The position numbers and the translations under genes are program-made. Under the pieces are notes generated by a model. It was not told the DNA's origin, did no database searches, and saw nothing but the letters and a program-made list of their open reading frames with translations. A stretch of 64,000 nucleotides of DNA from Luteipulveratus halotolerans (GTDB lineage: Bacteria > Actinomycetota > Actinomycetes > Actinomycetales > Dermatophilaceae): assembly GCF_001247745.1 (NCBI RefSeq), contig NZ_LAIR01000002.1, positions 2,790,001 through 2,854,000 of the forward strand, written 5' to 3'. Positions 49,695-57,671 of the stretch are shown piece after piece; the first letter of the stretch is position 1; each line of letters opens with the position of its first letter.

Positions 49695-51188
49695 TCACCT
49701 TAGGCCGAACTTCCTCGACCACGCATGAGTAAGTGCGTTATGCAGGACGAGGGATCCCTGAGTTTTCAAGTCGACGTCATCACGGCGATGGTAGAAGACC
49801 ATGTAGCGCTCGCCCCCGTTGTCAAATAAATTACCAACCGCGCCCGCATAGAAGAAAAGCTTGAGAAGGGAGTCTGATTTCGCCTCTAGTCCCGGCGTGT
49901 CTCGCGCAATCGCCGCGCGAAAGTCTGTGCGCGTGAACTTCGAACCTTCCATCAGCTTAAGGGCCCTCAGCGCGGCTTCCGTTTCACTCGGACCGCCTTC
50001 ATACCCCGCAAATTCACCGCGTACGGCATCCACAAAATACTTTGTCGAATACTGCAGAACACCCTCTCGAACGACCCTGTCGGCAATCGTGCTACCACCA
50101 GAAGGTCGCCCCTGAGCCTCTTCGACCCGCCGAATATATTCCAATAACTGCAACATATCACGGGGCGTGTGGCGCGTTAGATTGAGAAGATACTTCAGCC
50201 TCGGCGTCGTACGGCGTCCGCGCCGACTTCTGCCCAATTCTATTCGCCGAGGAAAGTACGACAGGAAGTCGATCTCTCCGCCACGTTCCTGACCTGCCTT
50301 CCGGTTTATTAGGCGTACGAGAGGCGCCGACTCCCCTGCGGCCCCGGATAGAATTCTCCAATCTAGATCGTACGCGAAATCACGCATCTTATGGGCATCG
50401 GGAAGGCGAGAAGATACTCTCGAGAAGATATCGTTGCGCAACAGAAGCACAATTGTCCCCGTTGCGCTGTGCTGCTTGAATCCCAGATTCAAGTCATGCG
50501 CTGCCTGAACGAGTGCGGATATCGATTCGTCGTACCGCGAATCATTCAGGAAAATCGAATCGAGGCCGTCCAGAAGCAGGATGTGTCGGCGTTTAGACCG
50601 AAGGGACTTCGCCCATTTTTCTAGATGGGGAGTCAGAGTGAAAATATTGAGAGGACGACCTCCCTCGTTTCGAAATAGCGCGCCCATTTGCGCGGTTTCG
50701 AGCGAGTATGATGCTTTGCTTACTCCCAGCAGTACTTGGCCGGAACCATCCCCAATAAAACCGGCATCCCGAAGCGTCCGGACGACCCGTCGAATCTCGC
50801 GGAGCGACGGGACTTGAACCGATGAGTCGGTTAACGCTACATCTAAGTAGCTTGCGAGAAGGATGAACTTCCACGCATTGTACGTCCTGGCTGCGCCCGG
50901 ATCCTGGCCCGTGTCGAGTTGTGGAATCTCGGCGAGGGGAAGCGACGAGGCGTTCCGCATTCGTGCAAAGTGTACCTCCCCGCTGCCCTTCTCGATGTAG
51001 ACGCCGAGGGCCGATTTTCCAGTACCCTTCGGACCCAGGATAAGCGTCTTTTCGCCAGAAACGACCTGGCCGACGGCACCATCCAAGTCGACGTAGCTGC
51101 GCATGAACTCGTCACGGCGCTCGAGGGCTTCGTGGACAGAATCACTCTTGCCGAAGTAGAGGTCCGCGAAATTTGGACGCATCATCAT
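49695..51188 (-). CDS. P-loop ATPase, Sll1717-like, possible defence sensor
   Basis: The protein has 497 residues. Three consecutive ATG codons open the gene after GGGGG. Features in order are FADLYFGKSDSVHEALERRDEFMRSYVD (about 5-35), Walker A LILGPKGTGKSALGVYIE (about 48-65) and Walker B RHILLLDGLDSIF near 205. An Arg-rich region LLLRNDIFSRVSSRLPDAHK follows, then RHTPRDMLQLLEYIRRV and a C-terminal winged-helix-like part (ALRALKLMEGSKFTRTDFRAAIARDTPGLEAKSDSLLKLFF). This order resembles the Sll1717-type family of STAND/AAA-like ATPases seen in bacterial islands; the assignment is from memory. Base composition is far below the neighbours (31 of 60 G+C at 50521-50580). Its partner is the membrane protein downstream. 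Confidence 0.75.
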   Translation of the reverse strand: MMMRPNFADLYFGKSDSVHEALERRDEFMRSYVDLDGAVGQVVSGEKTLILGPKGTGKSALGVYIEKGSGEVHFARMRNASSLPLAEIPQLDTGQDPGAARTYNAWKFILLASYLDVALTDSSVQVPSLREIRRVVRTLRDAGFIGDGSGQVLLGVSKASYSLETAQMGALFRNEGGRPLNIFTLTPHLEKWAKSLRSKRRHILLLDGLDSIFLNDSRYDESISALVQAAHDLNLGFKQHSATGTIVLLLRNDIFSRVSSRLPDAHKMRDFAYDLDWRILSGAAGESAPLVRLINRKAGQERGGEIDFLSYFPRRIELGRSRRGRRTTPRLKYLLNLTRHTPRDMLQLLEYIRRVEEAQGRPSGGSTIADRVVREGVLQYSTKYFVDAVRGEFAGYEGGPSETEAALRALKLMEGSKFTRTDFRAAIARDTPGLEAKSDSLLKLFFYAGAVGNLFDNGGERYMVFYHRRDDVDLKTQGSLVLHNALTHAWSRKFGLR

Positions 51189-51372
51189 CCCCCAACCATC
51201 TCAACGACAGCCCGCCCTCGACTTGCGCGGCCGACCGGTCGACGTCGCCACTAATGTGAGGTATTAGACCACAGCGGTTCGGTCGAGCCCGGCCCCAAGT
51301 GAGTGGCCAAACCCCAGACCTCAGCCGAGCATCGGGATTGAGGACCAGGCGCGCAACCGGTGTTCCCCAGCC
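51189..51372. other. Right border of the low-GC island
   Basis: The 184 bp between the ATPase start and the DUF3349 stop contain a short palindrome CTAAT-ACCTCAC-ATTAG on the minus strand (near 51250-51270), whose TAATAC could serve as the ATPase -10. No gene, integrase or att repeat was found. Confidence 0.4.
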
Positions 51373-52161
51373 TCAGCCTTCGAGTGGCCAGCCCTTGAAC
51401 GCCAGGCGTGCTCGCACCCGGTCGATGTCGGACTCGGCCGGCATGTCGTTGGTGACCTTGGTGATGAGCACCTGCGCGTCGACCGCGCTGATCGGTGAGC
51501 GCGGACCGTCCGCGCCGCCCTCGGCCGCGATCAGCTCGCGACAGATCTGCTTGACCTCGTCATCGGTCAGGCGGCGACGCAGCAGCGCCAGCAGCGGCTG
51601 GTAGTCGACGGACGGCACGCCCTCCGGGTAGCCCTCGCGCAACCAGTCGACGACGCGGCGCAGCAGTGCCGGCCGCTCGCTCGCCGGAGTGCTCGGTCCG
51701 AGGACGTCGGTGGCGATCGACGGCGTCCGACCGGCGTACTCCTCGTCGACGGTCGGCGCTGCAGGAACAGCCGGGCCCGGGTCCGCAGGCGGCTCGGCAC
51801 CGACCGAGCTCTCGGCAGGATCCGCCTCTGGTACGCCGGTGGCGGCCCGCGCATCGGACACCGCCGGCGAGCTGCCACCCGCCAGGGGCCAGCCCACCGC
51901 GGCGAGCCGGGCGGCGACAGCGCGCACGTCGTCGTCGCTCGGCGGGGCCTGCTTGACCTCCTCGATCGCCGAGTCGACCTCCTCGACCGAGATCACCCGG
52001 TCGGTGCGCTCGGCGACCAGCTGCTGCACGACCTGCTCGACCTCGCGCGGGCCGAGCGTGTGGGTGAGCAGCGCGAGCAGCGGGTGGTAGTCCTTGGCGG
52101 GTACGCCGTCGGGATAGCCCGCGCGCAGCCAGCCCAGGATCGCCGCGATCGGGCCGCTCAC
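51373..52161 (-). CDS. Protein with two DUF3349 domains
   Basis: The protein has 262 residues. GTG 52161 overlaps the stop of the small membrane protein (GTGA). Two related halves are visible: SGPIAAILGWLRAGYPDGVPAKDYHPLLALLTHTL (about 1-90) and LRRVVDWLREGYPEGVPSVDYQPLLALLRRRLTDDEVKQI (about 170-255), each ending in ...GWPL. They are joined by an Ala/Pro/Ser linker. Mycobacterial homologues (Rv0543c type) are about 100 residues with one domain. The gene order pit, small membrane protein, DUF3349 is the same as Rv0545c-Rv0544c-Rv0543c. The molecular function is unknown; a link with phosphate transport is inferred. Confidence 0.87.
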   Translation of the reverse strand: MSGPIAAILGWLRAGYPDGVPAKDYHPLLALLTHTLGPREVEQVVQQLVAERTDRVISVEEVDSAIEEVKQAPPSDDDVRAVAARLAAVGWPLAGGSSPAVSDARAATGVPEADPAESSVGAEPPADPGPAVPAAPTVDEEYAGRTPSIATDVLGPSTPASERPALLRRVVDWLREGYPEGVPSVDYQPLLALLRRRLTDDEVKQICRELIAAEGGADGPRSPISAVDAQVLITKVTNDMPAESDIDRVRARLAFKGWPLEG

Positions 52162-52454
52162 TTGGCGTCCCCGAACGGCTTCCAGCCGAAGTAGTGGTCC
52201 AGGCTCTTCTTGGTGATCCACAGCACCGCGACCGCGATGACCAGCAGGACGATCGCGAAGACCACGTAAGCCGCGACCGTGAGGGCTGGGTTGCGACGGC
52301 GTACGACGGTGCCGTCGGCCGCGACCTCGCCGCTGCCGTCACTCCACAGCCGCACCCCGCCGGCGAACAGCGCCGGCAGGCCCGCGCCGAAGATCAGACC
52401 GGCGACGAGGACCTTCATCGTCGACTCGGCCATGCCGCTCCAGTCCAGGTTCAT
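52158..52454 (-). CDS. Small membrane protein of the pit operon (Rv0544c-like)
   Basis: The protein has 98 residues. ATG 52454 overlaps the pit stop (ATGA), and its own stop overlaps the DUF3349 start. It has two helices: MKVLVAGLIFGAGLPALFAGGVRL and NPALTVAAYVVFAIVLLVIAVAVLW. A cytoplasmic Lys-rich end follows (ITKKSLDHYFGWKPFGDAK). The conserved position after pit suggests an accessory role for the transporter. Confidence 0.83.
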   Translation of the reverse strand: MNLDWSGMAESTMKVLVAGLIFGAGLPALFAGGVRLWSDGSGEVAADGTVVRRRNPALTVAAYVVFAIVLLVIAVAVLWITKKSLDHYFGWKPFGDAK

Positions 52455-53671
52455 CGCGTCGCCTTCTCGTCCGAGGGGGAGGTCGCGGTGGCCAGGTCGT
52501 CGAGGTCGACGCCGTCCCACTCGTCGTTGACGTTGCTGTGGTCGACCTTCTGCTTCTGGCTGCGCAGGTACATGTACGCCGACAGCGCCACCAGGATGAC
52601 GAAGATGGTGATCGCCCCGGGCACCCCGCCGATCAGGTGAGCCAGCCCGTAGCAGGCCGCGCCGACCAGGCCCGCCGCCGGCAGGGTGGTGAGCCAGGCG
52701 GCGACCATGCGGCCGGCGACGCCCCAGCGCACCTGAGCGCCCGGCTTGCCGACGCCCGAACCGAGGATCGAGCCGGTCGCGACGTGGGTGGTCGACAGCG
52801 CCATGCCGAAGTGGCTGGAGGTCAGGATGATCGCGGCGGACGAGGCCTCGGCCGCCATGCCCTGAGGCGACTCGATCTCGACCAGACCCTTGCCGAGCGT
52901 ACGGATGATGCGCCAACCGCCGAGGTAGGTGCCGAGCGCGATCGCCAGCGCGCAGCTGAAGATCACCCAGACGGGCAGCCCGTCGTTCTCGATGCCGTCG
53001 GCGGTGAGCGTGCCGTGCGCGATCAGAGCCAGCGCGATGACACCCATCGTCTTCTGAGCGTCGCCCGTGCCGTGCGCGAGCGACACGAGCGAGGCCGTGC
53101 CGACCTGGCCCCAGCGGAAGCCCTCGTTCTTCTTGTCGGCCCGCGCCTTGGCCACGATGGCGTAGACGCTGAACGTGCCGATCGCGGCGATGAGGCCGGC
53201 AATGACCGGCGACAGCAGCGCCGGGATGAGCACCTTGGAGAAGATGCCGTTCCAGTTGATCGTGACCGCGCCCGCGAGGCCGGCGCCGATCAGGCCGCCG
53301 AACAGGGCGTGCGAGCTGCTGCTCGGCAGGCCCAGCAGCCAGGTCAGCAGGTTCCACAGGATGCCGCCGATGAGTCCGGCGAAGATGATCATCATCGCCT
53401 TCTCGGCATCGAGGCCCTGGACGAGATCGCCGCTCTTGGTCTGGATCTTCAGGACGTCCTTGGTGATGGTCGCCGCGACCTCGACGGACAGGAAAGCCCC
53501 GACCAGGTTGAGGACCGCTGACAGCGCCACCGCGACCTTGGGCTTCAGAGCGCCGGTGGCGATGGAGGTGGCCATCGCGTTGCCGGTGTCGTGGAAGCCG
53601 TTGGTGAAGTCGAATCCGAGGGCCGTGATGACCACCAGGATCAGGATGAACAACTCACCGCTCATGGTCAC
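52451..53671 (-). CDS. pitA: Low-affinity inorganic phosphate transporter (PiT family)
   Basis: The protein has 406 residues. GTG 53671 has GAGGA at 5-nt spacing; ATG 53665 would remove two residues. The PiT repeats are intact: ALGFDFTNGFHDTGNAMATSIATGAL at the N-terminus and SLAHGTGDAQKTMGVIALAL in the middle, with GLPSSSSHALFGGLIGAGLAG and the matching MALSTTHVATGSILGSG. About ten helices are seen. It imports metal-phosphate in symport with protons. It is first in a three-gene operon with 4-bp overlaps. Confidence 0.94.
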   Translation of the reverse strand: MTMSGELFILILVVITALGFDFTNGFHDTGNAMATSIATGALKPKVAVALSAVLNLVGAFLSVEVAATITKDVLKIQTKSGDLVQGLDAEKAMMIIFAGLIGGILWNLLTWLLGLPSSSSHALFGGLIGAGLAGAVTINWNGIFSKVLIPALLSPVIAGLIAAIGTFSVYAIVAKARADKKNEGFRWGQVGTASLVSLAHGTGDAQKTMGVIALALIAHGTLTADGIENDGLPVWVIFSCALAIALGTYLGGWRIIRTLGKGLVEIESPQGMAAEASSAAIILTSSHFGMALSTTHVATGSILGSGVGKPGAQVRWGVAGRMVAAWLTTLPAAGLVGAACYGLAHLIGGVPGAITIFVILVALSAYMYLRSQKQKVDHSNVNDEWDGVDLDDLATATSPSDEKATR

Positions 53672-53788
53672 GAGTGTCCTCGTCCGTCAGGGGCGTCGTC
53701 CAGACGAGAAGGGCCTCGGATGACGCACACGATGCATTGTTTGTCAACGTGTTACCGGGACGCCTTGTGGGCGTCGTTCGTACGCCGG

Positions 53789-54754
53789 TCACGCGTCCGC
53801 CTCGCCCGCGCCGGTGATCCGGTCGAGCTCTGCGAGGTCGGCCGGCGTCGGGTCGAACCGCAGCGCCGCGGCGTTGGTCCGCACCTGGTCGCCGGACGTG
53901 GCGCCGGAGATCACCGAGCCCACCGCGGGCTGTGCCGCGAGCCCGCCGATCGCGACGTCGAGCACCGAGAGGTCGCGATCGGCGGCGTACGCCTCGAGCG
54001 CCTCGATACGGTCCCAGTCGGCGTCGGCGAGCCACTGGGCCCGGCTCGGGTCGAGCGCCGCGCGCGAGCCGTCGGGAGCAGCCTGGCCGCGGCGGTACTT
54101 GCCGGTGAGCAGGCCGTACTCCAGCGGGAAGAACGGCAGCAGGCCGAGCCCGAACGTCTCGGCGGCGGGCACGACCTCGTCCTCGACGGTGCGGTCGAGC
54201 AGCGAGTAGCGGTTCTGCACCGAGACGAACCGCTCGTACCCGCTGGTGCGCGCGGTCCAGTCGGCGTCGGCGACCTGCCAGCCCGCGACGTTGGAGCAGC
54301 CGAGGTAGAGCACCTTGCCCTCCTGGACGAGCTCGGTCAGCGCACCGAGGGTCTCCTCGATCGGCGTGACCGGGTCGGGGCGGTGCAGCTGGTAGAGGTC
54401 GATGTGGTCGGTCTGCAGTCGCCGCAGCGACGCCTCGACCGCGCGCCGGATGTAGCGCCGCGACCCGCGTACGCCGTGGTCGGCACCGTTGGCGCCCTGC
54501 ATGTCCATGCCGAACTTGGTGGCGAGCACGAACTCGTCGCGCTGCCCCTGCAGCGCGTCGCCGAGCAGCGTCTCGGAGCCACCGGGCGGGTTGCCGTAGA
54601 TGTCGGCCGTGTCGAGCAGGGTCACGCCCACGTCGCGCGCGGCGCCCAGGATGTCGCGCACACCGGCCGCGTCCACGCGACGGCTGAACGCGTTGCAGCC
54701 GATCCCCACCGCGCTGACCATCAGACCCGAGTCGCCCAACGGGCGGTACGTCAT
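53789..54754 (-). CDS. Aldo/keto reductase
   Basis: The protein has 321 residues from ATG 54754. The catalytic tetrad is visible: Asp in TLLDTADIYG with Tyr of the same segment, Lys in FVLATKFGMD, and His in IDLYQLHRPDPVTPIEETL. NADPH-binding residues are in PFFPLEYGLLTGKYRRG and SVISGATSGDQVRTN. It belongs to the AKR11/YhdN-like group acting on small aldehydes or sugars; the substrate is unknown. It is divergent from the small gene at 54830. Confidence 0.9.
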   Translation of the reverse strand: MTYRPLGDSGLMVSAVGIGCNAFSRRVDAAGVRDILGAARDVGVTLLDTADIYGNPPGGSETLLGDALQGQRDEFVLATKFGMDMQGANGADHGVRGSRRYIRRAVEASLRRLQTDHIDLYQLHRPDPVTPIEETLGALTELVQEGKVLYLGCSNVAGWQVADADWTARTSGYERFVSVQNRYSLLDRTVEDEVVPAAETFGLGLLPFFPLEYGLLTGKYRRGQAAPDGSRAALDPSRAQWLADADWDRIEALEAYAADRDLSVLDVAIGGLAAQPAVGSVISGATSGDQVRTNAAALRFDPTPADLAELDRITGAGEADA

Positions 54755-54829
54755 GTCACTCACGTACGACGACGGTACCTGCGGCGCCGGACCTTCCCCT
54801 GGGCGGCCGGGCTCCATAGTGTGACCGGC

Positions 54830-55300
54830 ATGGCTGACTACACCGATCAGGAGAAGGACGTCATTCGTCGCGCCGCTTTCGGCGCCATCGCTCTGGTGTC
54901 GAAGGCTGACCCGGGGTTCTTCGCGACGTTCAAGGAGAGCGCGGCCGGGTCGAAGGTCCTCGCCACCGCGCCCGAGACGATCAAGCAGCTGTTCAAGGGC
55001 GGCCTGGTCGGGCCGCCCTCCGGCGGCAGCGCCGCCGAGATCGAGCAGGCCATTCTCGGCGACGTGCAGCAGGCCGTGCAGATCCTCGCCAAGGACCCTG
55101 CCGACCGGCAGGCGTTCACCGACGTCATCACCAAGGCCTGCCAGCAGGTGGCCGAGGCGTCCAGGAGCGTCGCGCCCGCCGAGCAGGACGCGATCGCCAA
55201 GGTCAACCAGGCCCTGGGCGCGGCAGGTACGCCGACCCCGCAGGCCGAGGCGGGCGCCGCGCCCAAGCCCGGTCCGCCGCCCAGCGCCCCGCCCGCCTGA
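54830..55300 (+). CDS. Conserved small helical protein, unknown
   Basis: The protein has 156 residues with no signal or membrane segment. A helical N-terminal domain (TDQEKDVIRRAAFGAIALVSKADPGFFATFKESAAGSKVL) and a second helical part (EIEQAILGDVQQAVQILAKDPADRQAFTDVITKACQQVAEAS) are followed by a Pro/Ala tail (GAAPKPGPPPSAPPA). I recognise no catalytic motif. It has its own promoter region shared with the divergent aldo/keto reductase and ends at a strong bidirectional terminator. Confidence 0.75.
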   Translation: MADYTDQEKDVIRRAAFGAIALVSKADPGFFATFKESAAGSKVLATAPETIKQLFKGGLVGPPSGGSAAEIEQAILGDVQQAVQILAKDPADRQAFTDVITKACQQVAEASRSVAPAEQDAIAKVNQALGAAGTPTPQAEAGAAPKPGPPPSAPPA

Positions 55301-55317
55301 CGGCCTCCCCTCGTACG

Positions 55318-55361
55318 AAACCGTCTGTCCGGCAGTGCATGCGCTGCCGGACAGACGGTTT
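55318..55361. terminator. Strong bidirectional terminator
   Basis: An 18-bp perfect stem (AAACCGTCTGTCCGGCAG at 55318-55335 with 55344-55361), 8-nt loop and a T4 run at its end lies between convergent genes. It is the best canonical intrinsic terminator in the window. Confidence 0.9.
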
Positions 55362-55378
55362 TCGTGAGTGGGCGGCTC

Positions 55379-56380
55379 TCAGCCGGCGCGGTGCACCGGC
55401 GGCAGGTCCTCGAGCTCCTCGTCCAGGGCCAGCCCGTCGAACGGCAGGTCCTCGACAGCCATCTGCGCGTACGCCGGCTGCTCGGGCTCCGCAGCGGGCT
55501 CCGGCTCCGCGACCGGCGCCTGAGCCGGAGTCGGCTCGGCCTCGACGGACACCGGCTCGTGCGCGGCCGCGTCGAACACCGGCTCGTCGGCCACGACGGG
55601 CTCGGGTCGCTCGGCCTTGGCCTTGAGCGTGTAGGTGGGCGGCGGCACCTCGACCGGCTTCCAGGCGTGCGGGTCGTCCGACACCGACGCGCTGATCTCC
55701 TCGGCGGCGGCCGGGGCGGTGCGCTCCGTCGCGGGCGCGTCGTCGTACACCTCGGCGCTCCCGGCTGGCGCGGTGCGCTCGGCGCGAGGTGCGCGGCGCG
55801 GGGCCGGTCGGCGTTCGGGTCGGGCGGGCGCGGTCTCGGCGTGAGCGGCGTAGGCCGCCTTGACGGCGGCGCTGCGCAGCCAGGCGACGACCCCGCCGAG
55901 CCCGACGAGCATGAGCAGCGGCGTCCACCACGGTGTGATGCCGAACGGCGTCAGCACGACGACGAGCGCGAACAGCGCGACCGTGCCGACGAGCGCGGCG
56001 GCCCGTACCTGCTGCGGCTTGACGCGCTCGTGCTCGACCGGCGACTGGGCGTCGCGAGCAGCGGGGATCGGATGAGAACCGTTGGTACGGCTGGGATTCG
56101 GGGGTTCGTCGAACTCGTCGTGCGTCATGGGGGCTCCTGCACGCAACGTGGGGCGCGGCTGCTCGGTCGTGGCCGCGAGAACGGCCCCGTGCTCGGCGTC
56201 TGCGGCCTCGGTGGCGCCATGCAGGGACGTGGGTCGACGCTCCAGGACACGCATGCCCTCGGAGAAACGGTCGACCGAACGGGCCGTGGCCAGGTGCTCA
56301 CGGCGGCGTACCCAGTGCTGGAGAAGGTAGGCAGCCCAGATGATGACGATGACCAGAAAGATCAGGCTGCTGCTGCTCAC
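55379..56380 (-). CDS. sepX: Divisome membrane protein SepX/GlpR
   Basis: The protein has 333 residues. It has one N-terminal helix (SSLIFLVIVIIWAAYLLQHWVRRREHL), a polar cytoplasmic segment containing VDRFSEGMRVLERR, two adjacent helices (VRAAALVGTVALFALVVVLTPFG, WTPLLMLVGLGGVVAWLRSAAV) and a long acidic, Pro/Glu-rich tail ending DLPFDGLALDEELEDLPPVHRAG. This layout and the position downstream of galU-moeA-rimJ match SepX of Streptomyces and GLP-R of Corynebacterium, which bind the cell-division machinery. In Corynebacterium GLP-R partners with a MoeA-like protein (Glp) that binds FtsZ, and a moeA gene lies 1.8 kb upstream here. Confidence 0.85.
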   Translation of the reverse strand: MSSSSLIFLVIVIIWAAYLLQHWVRRREHLATARSVDRFSEGMRVLERRPTSLHGATEAADAEHGAVLAATTEQPRPTLRAGAPMTHDEFDEPPNPSRTNGSHPIPAARDAQSPVEHERVKPQQVRAAALVGTVALFALVVVLTPFGITPWWTPLLMLVGLGGVVAWLRSAAVKAAYAAHAETAPARPERRPAPRRAPRAERTAPAGSAEVYDDAPATERTAPAAAEEISASVSDDPHAWKPVEVPPPTYTLKAKAERPEPVVADEPVFDAAAHEPVSVEAEPTPAQAPVAEPEPAAEPEQPAYAQMAVEDLPFDGLALDEELEDLPPVHRAG

Positions 56381-56444
56381 GCGATCGAAAATAGGTGCGA
56401 TCGCGACCCGACTCCGGGACTTTTGCCGCGTGTCGCGAATGTGA

Positions 56445-57056
56445 CTAGTGGGAATCGTGATGCAGACGTTGCACAGCGCTCTGACCGGCGAGGTCCTCGG
56501 TAGTCACTGCGAACGACCGGTGGTCGTGCCACTCGCCGGCGATGTGCAGGTAGCCCCGGCGGACGCCCTCGTCGCGCAGGCCGAGCTTGGCGACGACGCG
56601 CAGGCTCTTGGTGTTCTCGGGGCGGATGTTGACCTCGACGCGGTGCAGCCGCAGCGGCCCGAGCGCGTGGTCGATCATCAGGGCCAGTGCGTACGGCACG
56701 ATCCCGCGCCCGGCGTGGCGCTCGGCGATCCAGTAGCCCGCTGCACCGCTCTGCAGTGCACCCCGGACGATGTTGAACAGGTGCACCTGCCCGGCCAGCT
56801 CGCCGTCGACCTCGAGCGCGAACGGCAGCAGCCGCCCGTCCCTGGCCTCGCGCTCCTGCGCCCGCACCACCCGCCCGAAGCTCAGCTGACCCGCCTGCGG
56901 GTGCGGTGAGGTGGAGTCCCAGGCGCGGGTCCACTCGGCGTTGTCACGGCGCAGCAGCGCGAACGCCGACCGGTCGCGTCGGGCGTGCATCGGCCGCAGT
57001 CGCACGTGGGTGCCGTAGTGCAGGCCTTCGAGCGTCACCGGCCACTGCCGGGGCAT
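56445..57056 (-). CDS. rimJ: RimJ/RimL-type N-acetyltransferase
   Basis: The protein has 203 residues. The Acetyltransf_3 pattern is clear: VRLRPMHARRDRSAFALLRRDNAEWTRAW, FALEVDGELAGQVHLFNIVRG, AAGYWIAERHAGRGIVPYALALMIDHAL, then LHRVEVNIRPENTKSLRVVAKLGLRDEGVRRGYLHIAGEWHDH. Related enzymes acetylate ribosomal protein N-termini. Its ATG overlaps the moaB stop (TGATG). The equivalent of mycobacterial Rv0995, it lies between moeA and the SepX gene. Confidence 0.9.
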   Translation of the reverse strand: MPRQWPVTLEGLHYGTHVRLRPMHARRDRSAFALLRRDNAEWTRAWDSTSPHPQAGQLSFGRVVRAQEREARDGRLLPFALEVDGELAGQVHLFNIVRGALQSGAAGYWIAERHAGRGIVPYALALMIDHALGPLRLHRVEVNIRPENTKSLRVVAKLGLRDEGVRRGYLHIAGEWHDHRSFAVTTEDLAGQSAVQRLHHDSH

Positions 57057-57574
57057 CAGTGGTCGCCGCCGGCGATCTGGTCGAGGGCGTGGGCGATCAC
57101 CGACTGCAGGACGGCGAGCCCGTCGCGGACGCCGCCGGTCGAGCCGGGCAGGTTGACCACGAGCGTGTGACCGGCGAGCCCGGCCGTGCCGCGCGAGAGC
57201 ATCGCGGTGGGTACGCCGGCACCGACTCCCGCAGCGCGGATCGCCTCGGCGATGCCGGGCACCGGACGGTCGACGACGGCAGCGGTCGCCTCAGGTGTGC
57301 GGTCGGTCGGGGTGAGGCCGGTGCCGCCCGTGGTGATCACCAGGGCTGCCCCTTCGGCGACCGCGACCCGCAGCGCGGCCTCGACGGGAGCGCCGTCCGC
57401 GACGACCACCGGCTCGCGGACGGTCAGACCCCAGTCGCGCAGGGCCTCGACGATGAGCGGTCCGGTGCGGTCGGCGTACGTGCCGGCAGCGGCGCGCGTC
57501 GAGCACGTGACGACGACGGCGCGGCGCCCGCCCTCGATGTGAGGAAGCGTGCGCTCCTGCTCACCGTGTGTCAT
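57056..57574 (-). CDS. moaB: Molybdopterin-binding protein MoaB/Mog
   Basis: The protein has 172 residues from ATG 57574; GTG 57583 would add three. It adenylates molybdopterin before metal insertion. The domain starts at RRAVVVTCSTRAAAGTYADRTGP and has the MPT-binding ITTGGTGLTPTDRTPEAT and PGSTGGVRDGLAVL. The first 17 residues (MTHGEQERTLPHIEGGR) are encoded by a copy of the 42-nt hairpin repeat, so the native start may have been replaced. It is separated from moaC by a further repeat copy. Confidence 0.9.
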   Translation of the reverse strand: MTHGEQERTLPHIEGGRRAVVVTCSTRAAAGTYADRTGPLIVEALRDWGLTVREPVVVADGAPVEAALRVAVAEGAALVITTGGTGLTPTDRTPEATAAVVDRPVPGIAEAIRAAGVGAGVPTAMLSRGTAGLAGHTLVVNLPGSTGGVRDGLAVLQSVIAHALDQIAGGDH

Positions 57575-57580
57575 GTCGAG
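57538..57580 (+). repeat. 42-nt hairpin repeat, degenerate copy 3
   Basis: TGTGAGGAAGCGTGCGCTCC...TGTGTCATGTCGAG is aligned with copy 4, but the right arm (GTGTGTCAT) is diverged and no longer pairs fully. It covers the start of moaB. Confidence 0.7.
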
Positions 57581-57603
57581 CACCCGCTCGACCGCCGCAC
57601 GAC

Positions 57604-57645
57604 TTGAGGAAGCGTGCGCTCCTGCTCACGGTTCCTCACGTCGAG
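57604..57645 (+). repeat. 42-nt hairpin repeat, copy 4
   Basis: It runs from TTGAGGAAGCGTGCGCTCCT to TCACGTCGAG. GAGGAA-g-CGTG pairs with CACG-g-TTCCTC. It lies between moaC and moaB and keeps the same ends (TTGAGGAAGCGTG, TCCTCA-R-TCGAG) as the copies at 30772 and 30836. Confidence 0.85.
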
Positions 57646-57671
57646 CGCAACCGTGCTCGCCTCCGGACCGG

